Counted from the stretch's first letter, positions 7,846-16,115 are shown. The stretch: DNA of 64,000 bases from an uncultured Lachnospiraceae bacterium (GCA_910586015.1 CAJUGJ010000008.1:1-64000); one strand, 5' to 3'. Numbers and translations: made by a program. The notes: a model not told the origin generated them from the sequence alone.

Positions 7846-9663
7846 ATGTCATCAAATGTAAAAAAGAAAGGTTCTGCTCAACAGACAACAGGTTCACCAG
7901 AGGCAAGATACCTACTTTTACTTCCAGTGCTTTTTGTAGTAGCAGTACTTCCGTTGATTGTAAGATATCATGAATACCCTACTAAATTGGAAAATTATAC
8001 TTGGTTTGCAGCTCAGGAAAAGGCAGATGATTACTTTTTATACTGGAAGCAACAATGGTTTATTATTATGTTAATTTTAATGGTTTGTATTGTTGCCGTT
8101 CGTTCTATTTTAATGAAAAAACAGCTATCCTTTCATAAAATATTTATTCCGATTTTTGTTTATGCAGCATTAGCATTTTTATCAACCATTTTTTCAAAAT
8201 ATCGTAGTTATGGATTTATAGGAATTTTTCAGCAGTTTGAAAGTGTTTGGGTATTACTTGGATATGCAGTAATTGTCTATTATATTTATCTTATGGTAGA
8301 AACAGAAAAAGATGTTTCTCTCATTTTAAATGCTTTATTATGTAGTGCCATTTTTTTGGGATTGTTAGGAGTTTCTCAAGCTTTTGGAAAAGATTTTTGG
8401 CTTACTTCAGCAGGACTTAGTTTAATTTATCCTGCTAATATGAAAGGAGCAGGAATTCAGGCAGTATTTGGAGAAAAAAGAGTGTATATGAGTTTATATA
8501 ATCCAAATTATGTAGGAGTTTATACTGCATTAGTTGTTCCTGTTTTTATTACTTTGTTAAGCTTTTGTAGAAATTGGAAGAAAATAGTGCTCTATTTAGT
8601 CGCTATTTCAGGAATATTAGTTGGAATGTTTGGATCTCAGTCGAAAGCAGGATTGGTTGGAATTGCAGCAGCAGCATGTTTTCTTATTATTATGCTTCGA
8701 AAATATCTGTTTCGACGTTGGTATATTCCAGTAGGAGGAGCTATCATTATTATCTGTGGTTTCTTAATAATCAATGCGGTAAATCATAATGCCTATTTGG
8801 AATCTATTTTAAGTCTATTTCGAGACACAAAAACAGAAGAACCTGCGTTATCAGAAATTCAAACTTTAGATGATTGTGTGGAAATTACATACAAGGGAAA
8901 TAAAATGAGGGTTTCTGCCAATTTAGATGAAGATAGTTTTGAATTTTTGATAAAAGATCAAGAAGATAAGATCATAGAATGTGATTTTAATACAGAAACA
9001 TTAACTTGGTCAGTAATAGATGAAAGATTTTCAGGAATTATAATTACTCCAGTTAACTTAAATGGTGTACTAGGCTTTTCTGTAGTTATAGATGGAAAGA
9101 GCTGGTATTTTGCAAATCAACTTTATGAAAATGATGATTCTTATTATTATTGGAATATATATGGCAAATTTGATAAGATTGTTATGGACGAACCAGCATT
9201 TCGAGGAATAGAAAACTTTGCTACAAATCGAGGTTTTATTTGGGCACATACGATTCCATTATTAAAAAAGTATATTTTTCTTGGAGCTGGTGCGGAAAGT
9301 TTTGTATTTGTATATCCTCAAAGAGATTATGTCAATCTATATAATTATGGATATGGACAACAACTACTAACAAAACCACACAATCTTTATTTACAGATTG
9401 CAGTACAGACAGGAGTAGTTTCTCTAATTGCATTTTTAGTATTTTATTTAATTTATTTTATTTCTGGAATTCGATTATATTTTAAATGTAATTTTGATAC
9501 TCCTCTATCACAGGCAGGAGTTGGAATTATGGCAGGAACATTTGGCTATATGATAATGGGTTTGACAAATGATTCTTGTATTACAGTAGCACCTGTATAC
9601 TGGGTATTATTAGGTTTAGGTGTAACTATTAATTTTTTAGTTAAGAAACAAAAGACAATATAA
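7846..9663 (+). CDS. O-antigen ligase/polymerase-like (Wzy/WaaL) membrane protein
   Basis: A 605-residue polytopic membrane protein with about a dozen hydrophobic helices in two blocks (about 22-310 and 505-600). They are separated by a soluble, probably extracytoplasmic region (about 315-490). The Wzy_C-type region shows the expected pattern: YNPNYVGVYTALVVP, then SQSKAGLVGIAAA, and a late extracellular stretch ending ...KPHNLYLQIAVQTG, which carries the conserved histidine of ligases and polymerases. Such enzymes transfer or polymerise undecaprenyl-linked glycans, or glycosylate proteins. It has its own promoter and terminator, so it is a single-gene unit. The substrate could be a surface polysaccharide or the neighbouring secreted surface proteins; the sequence does not decide. 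Confidence 0.8.
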   Translation: MSSNVKKKGSAQQTTGSPEARYLLLLPVLFVVAVLPLIVRYHEYPTKLENYTWFAAQEKADDYFLYWKQQWFIIMLILMVCIVAVRSILMKKQLSFHKIFIPIFVYAALAFLSTIFSKYRSYGFIGIFQQFESVWVLLGYAVIVYYIYLMVETEKDVSLILNALLCSAIFLGLLGVSQAFGKDFWLTSAGLSLIYPANMKGAGIQAVFGEKRVYMSLYNPNYVGVYTALVVPVFITLLSFCRNWKKIVLYLVAISGILVGMFGSQSKAGLVGIAAAACFLIIMLRKYLFRRWYIPVGGAIIIICGFLIINAVNHNAYLESILSLFRDTKTEEPALSEIQTLDDCVEITYKGNKMRVSANLDEDSFEFLIKDQEDKIIECDFNTETLTWSVIDERFSGIIITPVNLNGVLGFSVVIDGKSWYFANQLYENDDSYYYWNIYGKFDKIVMDEPAFRGIENFATNRGFIWAHTIPLLKKYIFLGAGAESFVFVYPQRDYVNLYNYGYGQQLLTKPHNLYLQIAVQTGVVSLIAFLVFYLIYFISGIRLYFKCNFDTPLSQAGVGIMAGTFGYMIMGLTNDSCITVAPVYWVLLGLGVTINFLVKKQKTI

Positions 9664-9674
9664 AATTGATTTTA

Positions 9675-9709
9675 AAAATAAAGCAGAGTTAATTCTGCTT
9701 TATTTTTTT
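9675..9709 (+). terminator. Intrinsic terminator
   Basis: The stem AATAAAGCAGA/TCTGCTTTATT with a six-base loop and a U run follows the O-antigen-ligase-like gene. Confidence 0.85.
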
Positions 9710-9864
9710 GACTTTTTTTGATACTGTTTTCTAATATTCTATTTTTTACTTGTATCTTATTCAAAAAACTTATAAAATTTGAATGGTATTACGTTAAAAA
9801 ATGCTAGGTGAAGGAAGTAATAAGTTATTTACTTCTAAAAATAATCGTAGTATGGAGGATGCAA

Positions 9865-11001
9865 ATGATAAAACAAGTACAAAAGATGAAAGAAACAACA
9901 CAGGAACAAAACAGAGGAAAACGAATCAGCAAAAAGAAAGAAAAACCGATTTATTTAGGTTTGGATGTTCCTACGGAGAAAAAAATTCAGGAAAAAATTT
10001 CAAATCAATGTACAGTAGAAGAATGGTTTTGGTTTTGGCTTTATCAATATAAATCTGTTACTGTAAAGCAGGGAACTTTGGAAAGTTATGTGTGTATGTA
10101 TCAATATTATGTACAATCAGAATTTGGGAATCAACCTATTACAAAAATAGATGGAGAAAAAATTCAGTTGTTTTATAATCGGATGGCAAGAGATGGTTAT
10201 GCAGGAGCTACCATTTCTCTACTTCGAGCACTACTTAATTCTATGTTTGGACAGGCTTATAAGAATGGATATTTAGAAAAAAACCCAGTAGAACAAGCAA
10301 TTTTACCAAAGATAATTACAAAAAAAGAACGAAGAGTATTAACGGTACAGGAACAAAATTTGCTACTTCGTTATGGAAAGGGAAATGAAATTGAAGGAAT
10401 TATCTTTACTGCACTTTCTACAGGAATGAGAATTGGAGAAATATGTGGATTAGAATGGAAAAATATAAATTTTAAGGATCAGGAAATTATAATAGATGGT
10501 ACATTAAAAAATACAAGAGATGGTAAGTTTTTTAAAGATAATCCTAAAACACAAAGTAGTTATAGAGTAATTCCAATGATTTCACGACTCTCAAAACTAT
10601 TTCAACAAATAAAACAAATCCAATTTTATGATAAGACCGTTAAAAAAGAAAACTGGAATCCAATTTCGGGGTTAGAGCATCTAGTTTTTACCAGACAAGA
10701 TGGAAAGCCTTTTACTGGACAGCATATCCGTCAACAGTTAGATAGAATTGTAGTATCTATTAATAAAGAAGAGCCAAAGTTAGGTTTTGGACATATTACT
10801 CCACATACTCTACGTCATACATTTGCTACTCGTGCACTAGAAAATGGGATACCTCCTAAAATTGTACAGGAAATTTTAGGACATAGTAGTATCCGAATGA
10901 CATTAGATTTTTATACTCATGTTCTTCCTGAAACGAAAGCAGGAGAGATGAAAAAGATAGAGTCTTTATTTTTAGAAAAAGAAATAAGAAAATTCTTTTG
11001 A
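9865..11001 (+). CDS. Tyrosine recombinase/integrase (copy 2, paralogue of copy 1)
   Basis: The open frame extends upstream to 9808, but GGAGG at 9854-9858 places the start at ATG 9865 (MIKQVQKM..., 378 residues). Domain layout is as in copy 1: a basic N-terminus, a core-binding domain, then a catalytic domain with TGMRIGE, HTLRH, LGHSS and DFYTH carrying the Arg-His-Arg-His-Tyr set. Similarity to the 497-1588 protein runs along the full length, so the two come from a duplication or from related elements. It is followed after 89 bases by a third, less similar recombinase. No excisionase or other mobile-element genes are seen. The site it acts on is unknown. Confidence 0.92.
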   Translation: MIKQVQKMKETTQEQNRGKRISKKKEKPIYLGLDVPTEKKIQEKISNQCTVEEWFWFWLYQYKSVTVKQGTLESYVCMYQYYVQSEFGNQPITKIDGEKIQLFYNRMARDGYAGATISLLRALLNSMFGQAYKNGYLEKNPVEQAILPKIITKKERRVLTVQEQNLLLRYGKGNEIEGIIFTALSTGMRIGEICGLEWKNINFKDQEIIIDGTLKNTRDGKFFKDNPKTQSSYRVIPMISRLSKLFQQIKQIQFYDKTVKKENWNPISGLEHLVFTRQDGKPFTGQHIRQQLDRIVVSINKEEPKLGFGHITPHTLRHTFATRALENGIPPKIVQEILGHSSIRMTLDFYTHVLPETKAGEMKKIESLFLEKEIRKFF

Positions 11002-11090
11002 ATATGGATTCTTCTGCCATTGAGTTTCTCCTTTGAAAATTCGATAATAAGACGTATCTGAAGCGATTAGTGCTTACAAAGGAGGAAATT

Positions 11091-12107
11091 ATGAAAACAA
11101 ATTTTAAAAAATTGGAAGAAAGTAAAGAGTATACATTTGAAGAAGCAGCTAAAAATTGGTTACAAAATATGATGGTAATAACAAAAGAATCGACTTATTC
11201 CAAGTATAGTATTTTAGTAAAAATCCATTTACTACCTGATTTAAGACAATATAAACTAAAAGATCTAAATTCAGTTATGTTAGAACAATATTTGTATAAA
11301 AAATGGAAAGAAGGTAGATTAGATGGAAAAGGCTCACTTGCTCCAAGTACAGTTCGACTACTTGCATGTATTCTTCAGTCAATTTTACGGTTTGCAAAAC
11401 AGATAGGATATATAGATACGACTTATGGAACGATTTCGAAGCCAAAACTTATTTTAAATGAAATGGAACTTTTTACATCAGAAGAACAAAAATGTTTAGA
11501 GGAATATATTTTTTGTAAGCAAGATCTTGGGGCATATGGAATCTATATTTGTCTGTATACAGGACTGCGACTAGGAGAAATCTGTGCACTGACATGGGGA
11601 GATATTTATTTAGAAAACAGCTATTTGAAAGTTCGTCGAACGTTACAACGAATTCAAGTAGCAGATCCATCAAAAGATCCATATGGGGCAAAGACAAAAA
11701 TTTTAATTGATATTCCTAAAAGTAAATCTTCTCTAAGAGATATTCCATTGACATTGTCTATGCAACGGTTGCTCTATACAATTCGTTTATCCAATCCTGC
11801 TTGTTATGTACTTACAGGAGAAGCAGAACATTATATGGATCCTAGAACCTATCAAAAGCGATTTCATCGATATTTAAAGGAGTGTGGATTAAAGCCCAGA
11901 AATTTTCATACTCTTAGACATCAGTTTGCCTCTAATTGTATTGCAATAGGAGTAGATGTGAAATCTTTGAGTGAAATTTTGGGACATTCTAATGTAAATA
12001 TTACATTAAATCGGTATGTTCATTCTAATATGGAATTAAAACGGATTCAGTTAAATAAACTAGATCCTGCAGCCATTCAAATGACTGCAGGAAAAAATTT
12101 TTTTTAA
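11091..12107 (+). CDS. Tyrosine recombinase/integrase (third, divergent)
   Basis: The start at ATG 11091 is set by AAAGGAGG at the right distance; the longer frame begins at GTG 11070. At 338 residues it has the usual layout, with catalytic TGLRLGE, HTLRHQF, LGHSN and NRYVH. It is not a close paralogue of the other two (different N-terminus, no GTLESY or TGQHIRQQL motifs). It lies in tandem with copy 2, probably transcribed with it. Its stop is only 6 bases from the stop of the convergent aspartyl-tRNA synthetase gene. Tandem recombinases with different specificities can cooperate in integration or inversion, but no partner sites were identified. Confidence 0.92.
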   Translation: MKTNFKKLEESKEYTFEEAAKNWLQNMMVITKESTYSKYSILVKIHLLPDLRQYKLKDLNSVMLEQYLYKKWKEGRLDGKGSLAPSTVRLLACILQSILRFAKQIGYIDTTYGTISKPKLILNEMELFTSEEQKCLEEYIFCKQDLGAYGIYICLYTGLRLGEICALTWGDIYLENSYLKVRRTLQRIQVADPSKDPYGAKTKILIDIPKSKSSLRDIPLTLSMQRLLYTIRLSNPACYVLTGEAEHYMDPRTYQKRFHRYLKECGLKPRNFHTLRHQFASNCIAIGVDVKSLSEILGHSNVNITLNRYVHSNMELKRIQLNKLDPAAIQMTAGKNFF

Positions 12108-12113
12108 AGTGTC

Positions 12114-13442
12114 TTATGGTGTCAGTCTATGGATATCTCTTGGAAATAGACAACCATAGCGAACATTTGGAAGTTGTGCAAGACAAGTTAAAAAGCGTTC
12201 TAGACCAAGACCGAATCCACCATGTGGTGCAATTCCATAACGATGGATCATAAGATAGCTTTTTAAAACAGCTTCATCCATACCAAGTCGCCTAATTTTT
12301 GCAAGCTGTTCTTCATAAGAATGAATTCTCTGCCCACCTGTAGTTATTTCCATCCCACGAAATAGTAAATCAAAGCTGAGTGTTTCTTCTCTATTTTCCG
12401 GATTTTCCATAGCATAAAAAGGACGTTTTTTCGTTGGATAATGTGTAACAAATATAAACTCACTTCCAGTTTCTTGATAAACTTTTTCACAAAGCAATCG
12501 TTCTTCTTCTGGAGAAAGATCTTCTTTTTCAGATGAGAGAAAATTTAAGTATGACTTTGCTTGAGAAAATCGAATTACTGGAATTTGGTTTATCTTAGGA
12601 AGATGTATAGAGAGTAACTCCAATTCAGCCTTATAATTTTCTGAAAGAAAGGAAAAGATACTAGAAAGCATTGCTGTTTCTAACTGCATAAGTTGAGCAA
12701 AGTCTTTTAGATATCCTAATTCTACATCGACACTGGTATATTCGTTTAGGTGGCGAGAAGTATCATGTTTCTCTGCACGAAATACAGGTGCAATCTCATA
12801 AACTCGTTCATATACACCTGTAAGAATCTGCTTATAAAACTGTGGACTTTGGGCAAGACAAGCTTCCTTTCCAAAATAGGGAAGAGTGAAAAGTGTTGCA
12901 CCTCCTTCTGCTCCAGACGCCCCTAATTTTGGAGTGTGGATTTCTGTAAATTCATGGTTATCCAAAAAGTGGCGTATTCCAGAACAAATTCCTGCCTGTA
13001 ACTGAAAAATTGCTCGATTTTTTTCATTGCGTAAAGAGATAGGACGATAATCCAAACACGTTTCTAAAGAGATAGGAAGTTCTTTGTTATGGATAACAAT
13101 AGGACATTGTTCAACGGGAGAGGACAATATCTGCAATGTTTTTAAACGAAGTTCAAATCCTTGTTTCGCACGTGGCTCAGGATGAACAATAGCAGTAATT
13201 TTTACACAGGATTCTTCAGAGATTGATTTTAAATTAAACTCTGAAAATTCTCCATAGATACATGAGATGATTTGCCTTGGAGTTCTTAATAAAACAAAAG
13301 CAAATCCACTCATTTTACGGATTTTATAAATACTTCCATGAAGTGTTACGAATTCGCCGAGGTGATTGGACAATTCTTTTGGGGATATACTTTCTTGAAA
13401 AAATTCTGTAGAAAGCTGTCCTGAAATAAATTGTATTTTCAT
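12114..13442 (-). CDS. aspS: Aspartyl-tRNA synthetase, archaeal-type/AspS2 (likely aspartate--tRNA(Asn) ligase)
   Basis: 442 residues, close to the ~430 of archaeal-type AspRS and much shorter than bacterial AspRS (~590), because it lacks the GAD insertion. An N-terminal OB-fold anticodon-binding domain (about 1-110) precedes a class II catalytic core. That core contains LGASGAEGGATLF, motif 2 (FRAEKHDTSRHLNEY) and motif 3 (GGFGLGLERF). The 'EKHDTSRHLNEYTSVDVE' version of motif 2 favours AspRS over AsnRS. Such enzymes are often non-discriminating and supply Asp-tRNA(Asn) for the amidotransferase route. A ribosome binding site AAAGGAG precedes the start. The 340-base leader (13443-13781) carries an Asp-rich leader peptide and hairpins, so expression probably responds to Asp-tRNA charging. 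Confidence 0.88.
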   Translation of the reverse strand: MKIQFISGQLSTEFFQESISPKELSNHLGEFVTLHGSIYKIRKMSGFAFVLLRTPRQIISCIYGEFSEFNLKSISEESCVKITAIVHPEPRAKQGFELRLKTLQILSSPVEQCPIVIHNKELPISLETCLDYRPISLRNEKNRAIFQLQAGICSGIRHFLDNHEFTEIHTPKLGASGAEGGATLFTLPYFGKEACLAQSPQFYKQILTGVYERVYEIAPVFRAEKHDTSRHLNEYTSVDVELGYLKDFAQLMQLETAMLSSIFSFLSENYKAELELLSIHLPKINQIPVIRFSQAKSYLNFLSSEKEDLSPEEERLLCEKVYQETGSEFIFVTHYPTKKRPFYAMENPENREETLSFDLLFRGMEITTGGQRIHSYEEQLAKIRRLGMDEAVLKSYLMIHRYGIAPHGGFGLGLERFLTCLAQLPNVRYGCLFPRDIHRLTP

Positions 13443-13491
13443 AAATTTTATACTCCTTTTTTAAAATGGATAAATCGATTAAAATTCTTCT

Positions 13492-13524
13492 TCAATCCAT
13501 ACAGACAGCGTCTTTCTGTCCCAT
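13492..13524 (-). CDS. Ten-codon open frame with a perfect Shine-Dalgarno in the aspS leader
   Basis: The frame reads MGQKDAVCMD and then stop. AAAGGAGGTGATC (13539-13527), a full match to the 3' end of 16S rRNA, lies 7 bases before its ATG. It is placed after the second hairpin and 49 bases before aspS. It shares the stretch CAGAAAGACG, hence residues QKD, with the upstream leader peptide. It may be a second regulatory peptide or a ribosome-loading site. Translation is not proven. Confidence 0.45.
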   Translation of the reverse strand: MGQKDAVCMD

Positions 13525-13544
13525 AAGATCACCTCCTTTCCAAG

Positions 13545-13585
13545 AAAAAAAGCCGCATCGGAAACACTTTGTTCCCAATGCGACT
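13545..13585. terminator. Strong hairpin terminator T2 in the aspS leader
   Basis: A 16-17-bp stem with G-U pairs (arms 13585-13570 and 13566-13551), a three-base loop, and a U7 run on the minus strand. The plus strand also reads CTTTTTCTTT after the stem, so it may act in both directions. It lies between the leader-peptide region and aspS. Confidence 0.85.
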
Positions 13586-13602
13586 TTTTCTTTATCTATC
13601 AC

Positions 13603-13634
13603 ATGGGTACAGCACAAAAAGCGTCTGCACCCAT
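13603..13634 (-). promoter_or_regulatory. Putative antiterminator hairpin in the aspS leader
   Basis: The RNA arms ATGGGTGCAG (13634-13625) and CTGTACCCAT (13612-13603) can pair over 10 bp with one G-U. The first arm overlaps the 3' arm of the upstream terminator T1 (13628-13620), so the two structures exclude each other. Confidence 0.6.
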
Positions 13635-13661
13635 AAGTTATTACTCAAGGTCGCAGACGCT
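13616..13661 (-). terminator. Putative attenuator terminator T1 overlapping the leader peptide
   Basis: The RNA arms AGCGTCTGC (13661-13653) and GCAGACGCT (13628-13620) form a 9-bp stem followed by a U run (13620-13616). The 5' arm lies in codons 16-18 of the leader peptide, and the peptide's stop codon lies in the loop. A ribosome stalled at the Asp codons just upstream would cover the 5' arm. Confidence 0.65.
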
Positions 13662-13707
13662 GCCGATCATCGTCTTTCTGGATAAAGAGAAAAACAAATT
13701 CATTCAT
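13645..13707 (-). CDS. Leader peptide of the aspS operon (20 residues, Asp-Asp-Asp run)
   Basis: ATG at 13707 is preceded by GGAGGGTG at good spacing. The transcript from the perfect promoter at 13738-13766 should begin only about 25 bases upstream of it. The peptide reads MNEFVFLFIQK-DDD-RQRLRP. Three consecutive Asp codons (GAC GAT GAT) lie immediately before a sequence that forms one arm of a terminator hairpin. This matches the logic of amino-acid leader peptides (Trp, His, Phe), here with the amino acid charged by the downstream synthetase. Translation and regulation are inferred from sequence only. Confidence 0.7.
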   Translation of the reverse strand: MNEFVFLFIQKDDDRQRLRP

Positions 13708-13737
13708 AACAGCACCCTCCGATAAAGTTTAGAAAGG

Positions 13738-13766
13738 ATTATATTTCATTTTTAGGATATTGTCAA
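13738..13766 (-). promoter_or_regulatory. Consensus promoter of the aspS leader
   Basis: On the minus strand this reads TTGACA (13766-13761), a 17-bp spacer and TATAAT (13743-13738), a perfect sigma-A promoter. It lies directly downstream of the end of the FabG-like gene, so aspS is transcribed independently of that gene. Confidence 0.92.
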
Positions 13767-13781
13767 GAAAAATATTTTTAA

Positions 13782-14519
13782 TTAGAGCCAACCACCGTCA
13801 AAACGTATGACTTGTCCTGTCATATAACTGTTAGTCTGCATTGCAATTTCATAAATGAATTTGGCAGCTTCTTGTGGCTTTGCTAGTCTGCCAGCAGGAA
13901 TTTCGTCAATCAATGCGTTTCTTTCTTCAGTAGAAAGAAATGCGTTCATTTCTGTATCAACTGCTCCAAGGGCAACTGCATTGACACTGATACCACTTGG
14001 GGCAAGTTCTTTAGCAAGTGCCATTGTAAAAGCATTGATTCCACCTTTCGTAGCAGAATAGGCAACTTCACAAGAAGCACCACAAATTCCCCATACCGAA
14101 GAAATATTTAAAATTCGACCAGATTTTTTTTGAATCATGGAGGGAATCACTTCCTGACAGCAATAAAAGACAGAGGATAGATTGGTATGTAGTATTTTGT
14201 TCCAGTCATCAGATGTCATATCAGTAAGTAGTCCAATATGGGAAATACCAGCATTATTAATTAAAATATCAATTTCACCAAAAGTTTTTTTCGCATTAGA
14301 AATAAAGTCATGTGCCCCATTAAGGGTACTTACATCCGAAAAAATTGCTGCACATTGACCACCCAAAGCAAGTATCTGCGCCTTTGTGTTTTCAAGTGCT
14401 TCTTTATTGTGTGCACCATTAATCACAACTAAACAGCCCAATCGGGCAAACTCTATTGCACAAGCACGTCCCACTCCACGGGAAGAACCTGTAATTAAGA
14501 CAACGGGAGGTCGTTTCAT
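13782..14519 (-). CDS. FabG-like short-chain dehydrogenase/reductase
   Basis: 245 residues, typical of classical SDR enzymes. The Rossmann motif TGSSRGVGRA lies near the N-terminus, followed by NNAG, a catalytic Ser in NISSVWG, and YSATK (YxxxK). The C-terminal end TGQVIRFDGGWL is characteristic of the FabG group. It is not in a fatty-acid synthesis cluster. Stand-alone copies in Firmicutes include the EF-P 5-aminopentanone reductase (YmfI type), which is a possible role here, but other carbonyl reductions cannot be excluded. A ribosome binding site AAAAGGAG precedes the start. Confidence 0.85.
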   Translation of the reverse strand: MKRPPVVLITGSSRGVGRACAIEFARLGCLVVINGAHNKEALENTKAQILALGGQCAAIFSDVSTLNGAHDFISNAKKTFGEIDILINNAGISHIGLLTDMTSDDWNKILHTNLSSVFYCCQEVIPSMIQKKSGRILNISSVWGICGASCEVAYSATKGGINAFTMALAKELAPSGISVNAVALGAVDTEMNAFLSTEERNALIDEIPAGRLAKPQEAAKFIYEIAMQTNSYMTGQVIRFDGGWL

Positions 14520-14736
14520 ATTTGAATTCTCCTTTTATATCAGATTAAATATAACTTTTGCCTCTATAAGTGACAGATAGTGTATTCATATCAGTGGCAC
14601 TATAGTTCTAGTATACCTTGTTATAGCCTAGATTTCTACTAAAAAATCTCTTAATATTATAATAAACGTAAGAATAAAAATTTTATAAAGGAAAAATCTA
14701 TTCATATGTTTGTCCTGTTTCTTATCAGAAAACGCC

Positions 14737-14765
14737 TTGCGCAACATTTGGAGCTGATGTATAAT
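14737..14765 (+). promoter_or_regulatory. Promoter of the LCP-like/yitT operon
   Basis: TTGCGC (14737-14742), 17 bp, TATAAT (14760-14765). It lies 54 bases before the first gene. The rest of the 14520-14818 gap shows no other clear structure. Confidence 0.75.
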
Positions 14766-14818
14766 AAAATCTCAGAAAAAGAAAACAGAGTAGAGAGTTA
14801 GTAGTATGGAGGAATAGT

Positions 14819-15661
14819 ATGGCAAGAGGATCTGTTAGACACAGTTTTATGATATTAGTCTTTATAGGAATTTTTACTTTTACAATACTTTTTGGATTTC
14901 CATTTCTCAAAAAAAAGTATGGAGTACCAGAAGATGTTTTAGAACGGATAAAGCAGGCATCAATAGAGATTAAACAAAAACAAAATGAACAATTAACAAT
15001 AGGAAGTACAGCTAATATTCCAGATCATGTAATAAAACTTTGGATGAAGCGAGGAGAAGAGGGAAGACTAGAAAAATTTATATTAGAAATATTTCAAATA
15101 AAAGATCAACGTCTTTTATTACTTACAATTCCAGAAACAACAAGAGTGACAATGTCTAACGAATTATATCAACAGATGCAGGCAGAAGAATCATTTTTAC
15201 CTCAAATGCTGACATTTCAGACAATTTCAGATCATTTTCCTCCGGGAAAGGCAGAAAAATTTGCGGCAACTTTAACAGAAGAATTTTTAGATATCCATTT
15301 AGATAGTTATGCAGCAGTAACAGATTCTTGGATAGATTCTTTTTTAACTCCAATTCAAGATGGAGCAGAAGAGTTCTATCAGCTTTCAGATTTTATGAAG
15401 GAGAAGATGAAAGAACCTGTTACGATACGGAAAACAAAACAACACATGGAACAGATGTATGCAGATTTGGGCTGTTTTTTTTCTCAGGAAATCGAGTCCG
15501 TTATACCATATTTGGAAGCTTATGAAGCGTTAAAACCGACGGATATTTCTGCACAACTACTTCCGGGAGAACATACCAATTCTGCTTACCTTCCTGAGAT
15601 AATTAAGGCGAAACAAAAGATCTATGAATATCAGATATCAGAGAAAGTAGGGCAGAAATGA
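14819..15661 (+). CDS. Membrane-anchored protein with a divergent LytR-CpsA-Psr (LCP)-like region
   Basis: 280 residues. One N-terminal membrane anchor (about 8-30) is followed by an extracellular domain. The segment around 95-175 (LLLLTIPETTRVTM ... EFLDIHLDSYAAVTDSWID) follows the pattern of LCP proteins, where a 'SIPRDTxV' strand is followed by a segment ending 'xIPIDHYVxVDFxGF'. The Arg/Asp residues used by LCP enzymes to bind polyprenyl pyrophosphate are not all preserved, so this may be a non-catalytic relative. It is the first gene of an operon with the secreted protein at 15658 (4-base overlap) and yitT. Function unknown; the LCP relationship is tentative. Confidence 0.5.
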   Translation: MARGSVRHSFMILVFIGIFTFTILFGFPFLKKKYGVPEDVLERIKQASIEIKQKQNEQLTIGSTANIPDHVIKLWMKRGEEGRLEKFILEIFQIKDQRLLLLTIPETTRVTMSNELYQQMQAEESFLPQMLTFQTISDHFPPGKAEKFAATLTEEFLDIHLDSYAAVTDSWIDSFLTPIQDGAEEFYQLSDFMKEKMKEPVTIRKTKQHMEQMYADLGCFFSQEIESVIPYLEAYEALKPTDISAQLLPGEHTNSAYLPEIIKAKQKIYEYQISEKVGQK

Positions 15662-16101
15662 GGATTCGTATAAGAAAAATTGGAATTGTGGGATTATTTA
15701 TAACTGCACTTTTTATATTTGGAATAATTTTATTTCAGGCAGGTTTAAAAGCAGGAGCAGCTTCTTCCCAACCAGGTTCCTCGGGTGATCCATTAATTAC
15801 AAAAAGTTATTTAGATCAGAGACTTTCTGAACTTGGGGCAGAGAAAAATTCTTATGGAAAAGTTACAGTGGCAAAGGGAAAGACAATAACTGCTGTTGCA
15901 GGAGCAGAAATGATTGTATATAGCGGAAATGGAACAGTAATTGGAACAGCAGGACTACTTAATTTGAGTAGTGGACAGGTATTTCAAAAAGGAACTTCGA
16001 TTGTACTTTACAATCTTTATTTTTCCCCTGCTTCCTCTTCTGGAATTACAGCAGCATCAGAACTAACTGTATTTGTTCGTGGAGATTATCAAATTAAATA
16101 G
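15658..16101 (+). CDS. Small secreted or membrane-anchored protein of unknown function
   Basis: 147 residues starting in the stop of the upstream gene (ATGA overlap). It has an N-terminal hydrophobic segment (about 8-32) that could be a signal peptide or anchor. A short Gly/Ser linker follows, then GDPLITKSYLDQRL and a Val/Gly-rich beta region (about 65-145). No family could be named with confidence. Its tight coupling to the LCP-like gene suggests they work together at the cell surface. Confidence 0.6.
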   Translation: MRIRIRKIGIVGLFITALFIFGIILFQAGLKAGAASSQPGSSGDPLITKSYLDQRLSELGAEKNSYGKVTVAKGKTITAVAGAEMIVYSGNGTVIGTAGLLNLSSGQVFQKGTSIVLYNLYFSPASSSGITAASELTVFVRGDYQIK

Positions 16102-16115
16102 ATAGGAGGAATAGA

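Noticed and set aside
9801..10052. Separate small protein at the start of recombinase copy 2
   Set aside because: It overlaps the recombinase coding sequence in another frame, is low-complexity and polar, and has no ribosome binding site of its own.
1..12107. Prophage or integrative conjugative element
   Set aside because: Only recombinase genes are present; there are no replication, packaging, structural, relaxase or type IV secretion genes.
13443..13781. T-box riboswitch upstream of aspS
   Set aside because: No T-box consensus (AGGGTGGTACCGCG-type) or specifier-loop stem could be found. The promoter is only ~25 bases from a leader peptide start, leaving no room for stem I.
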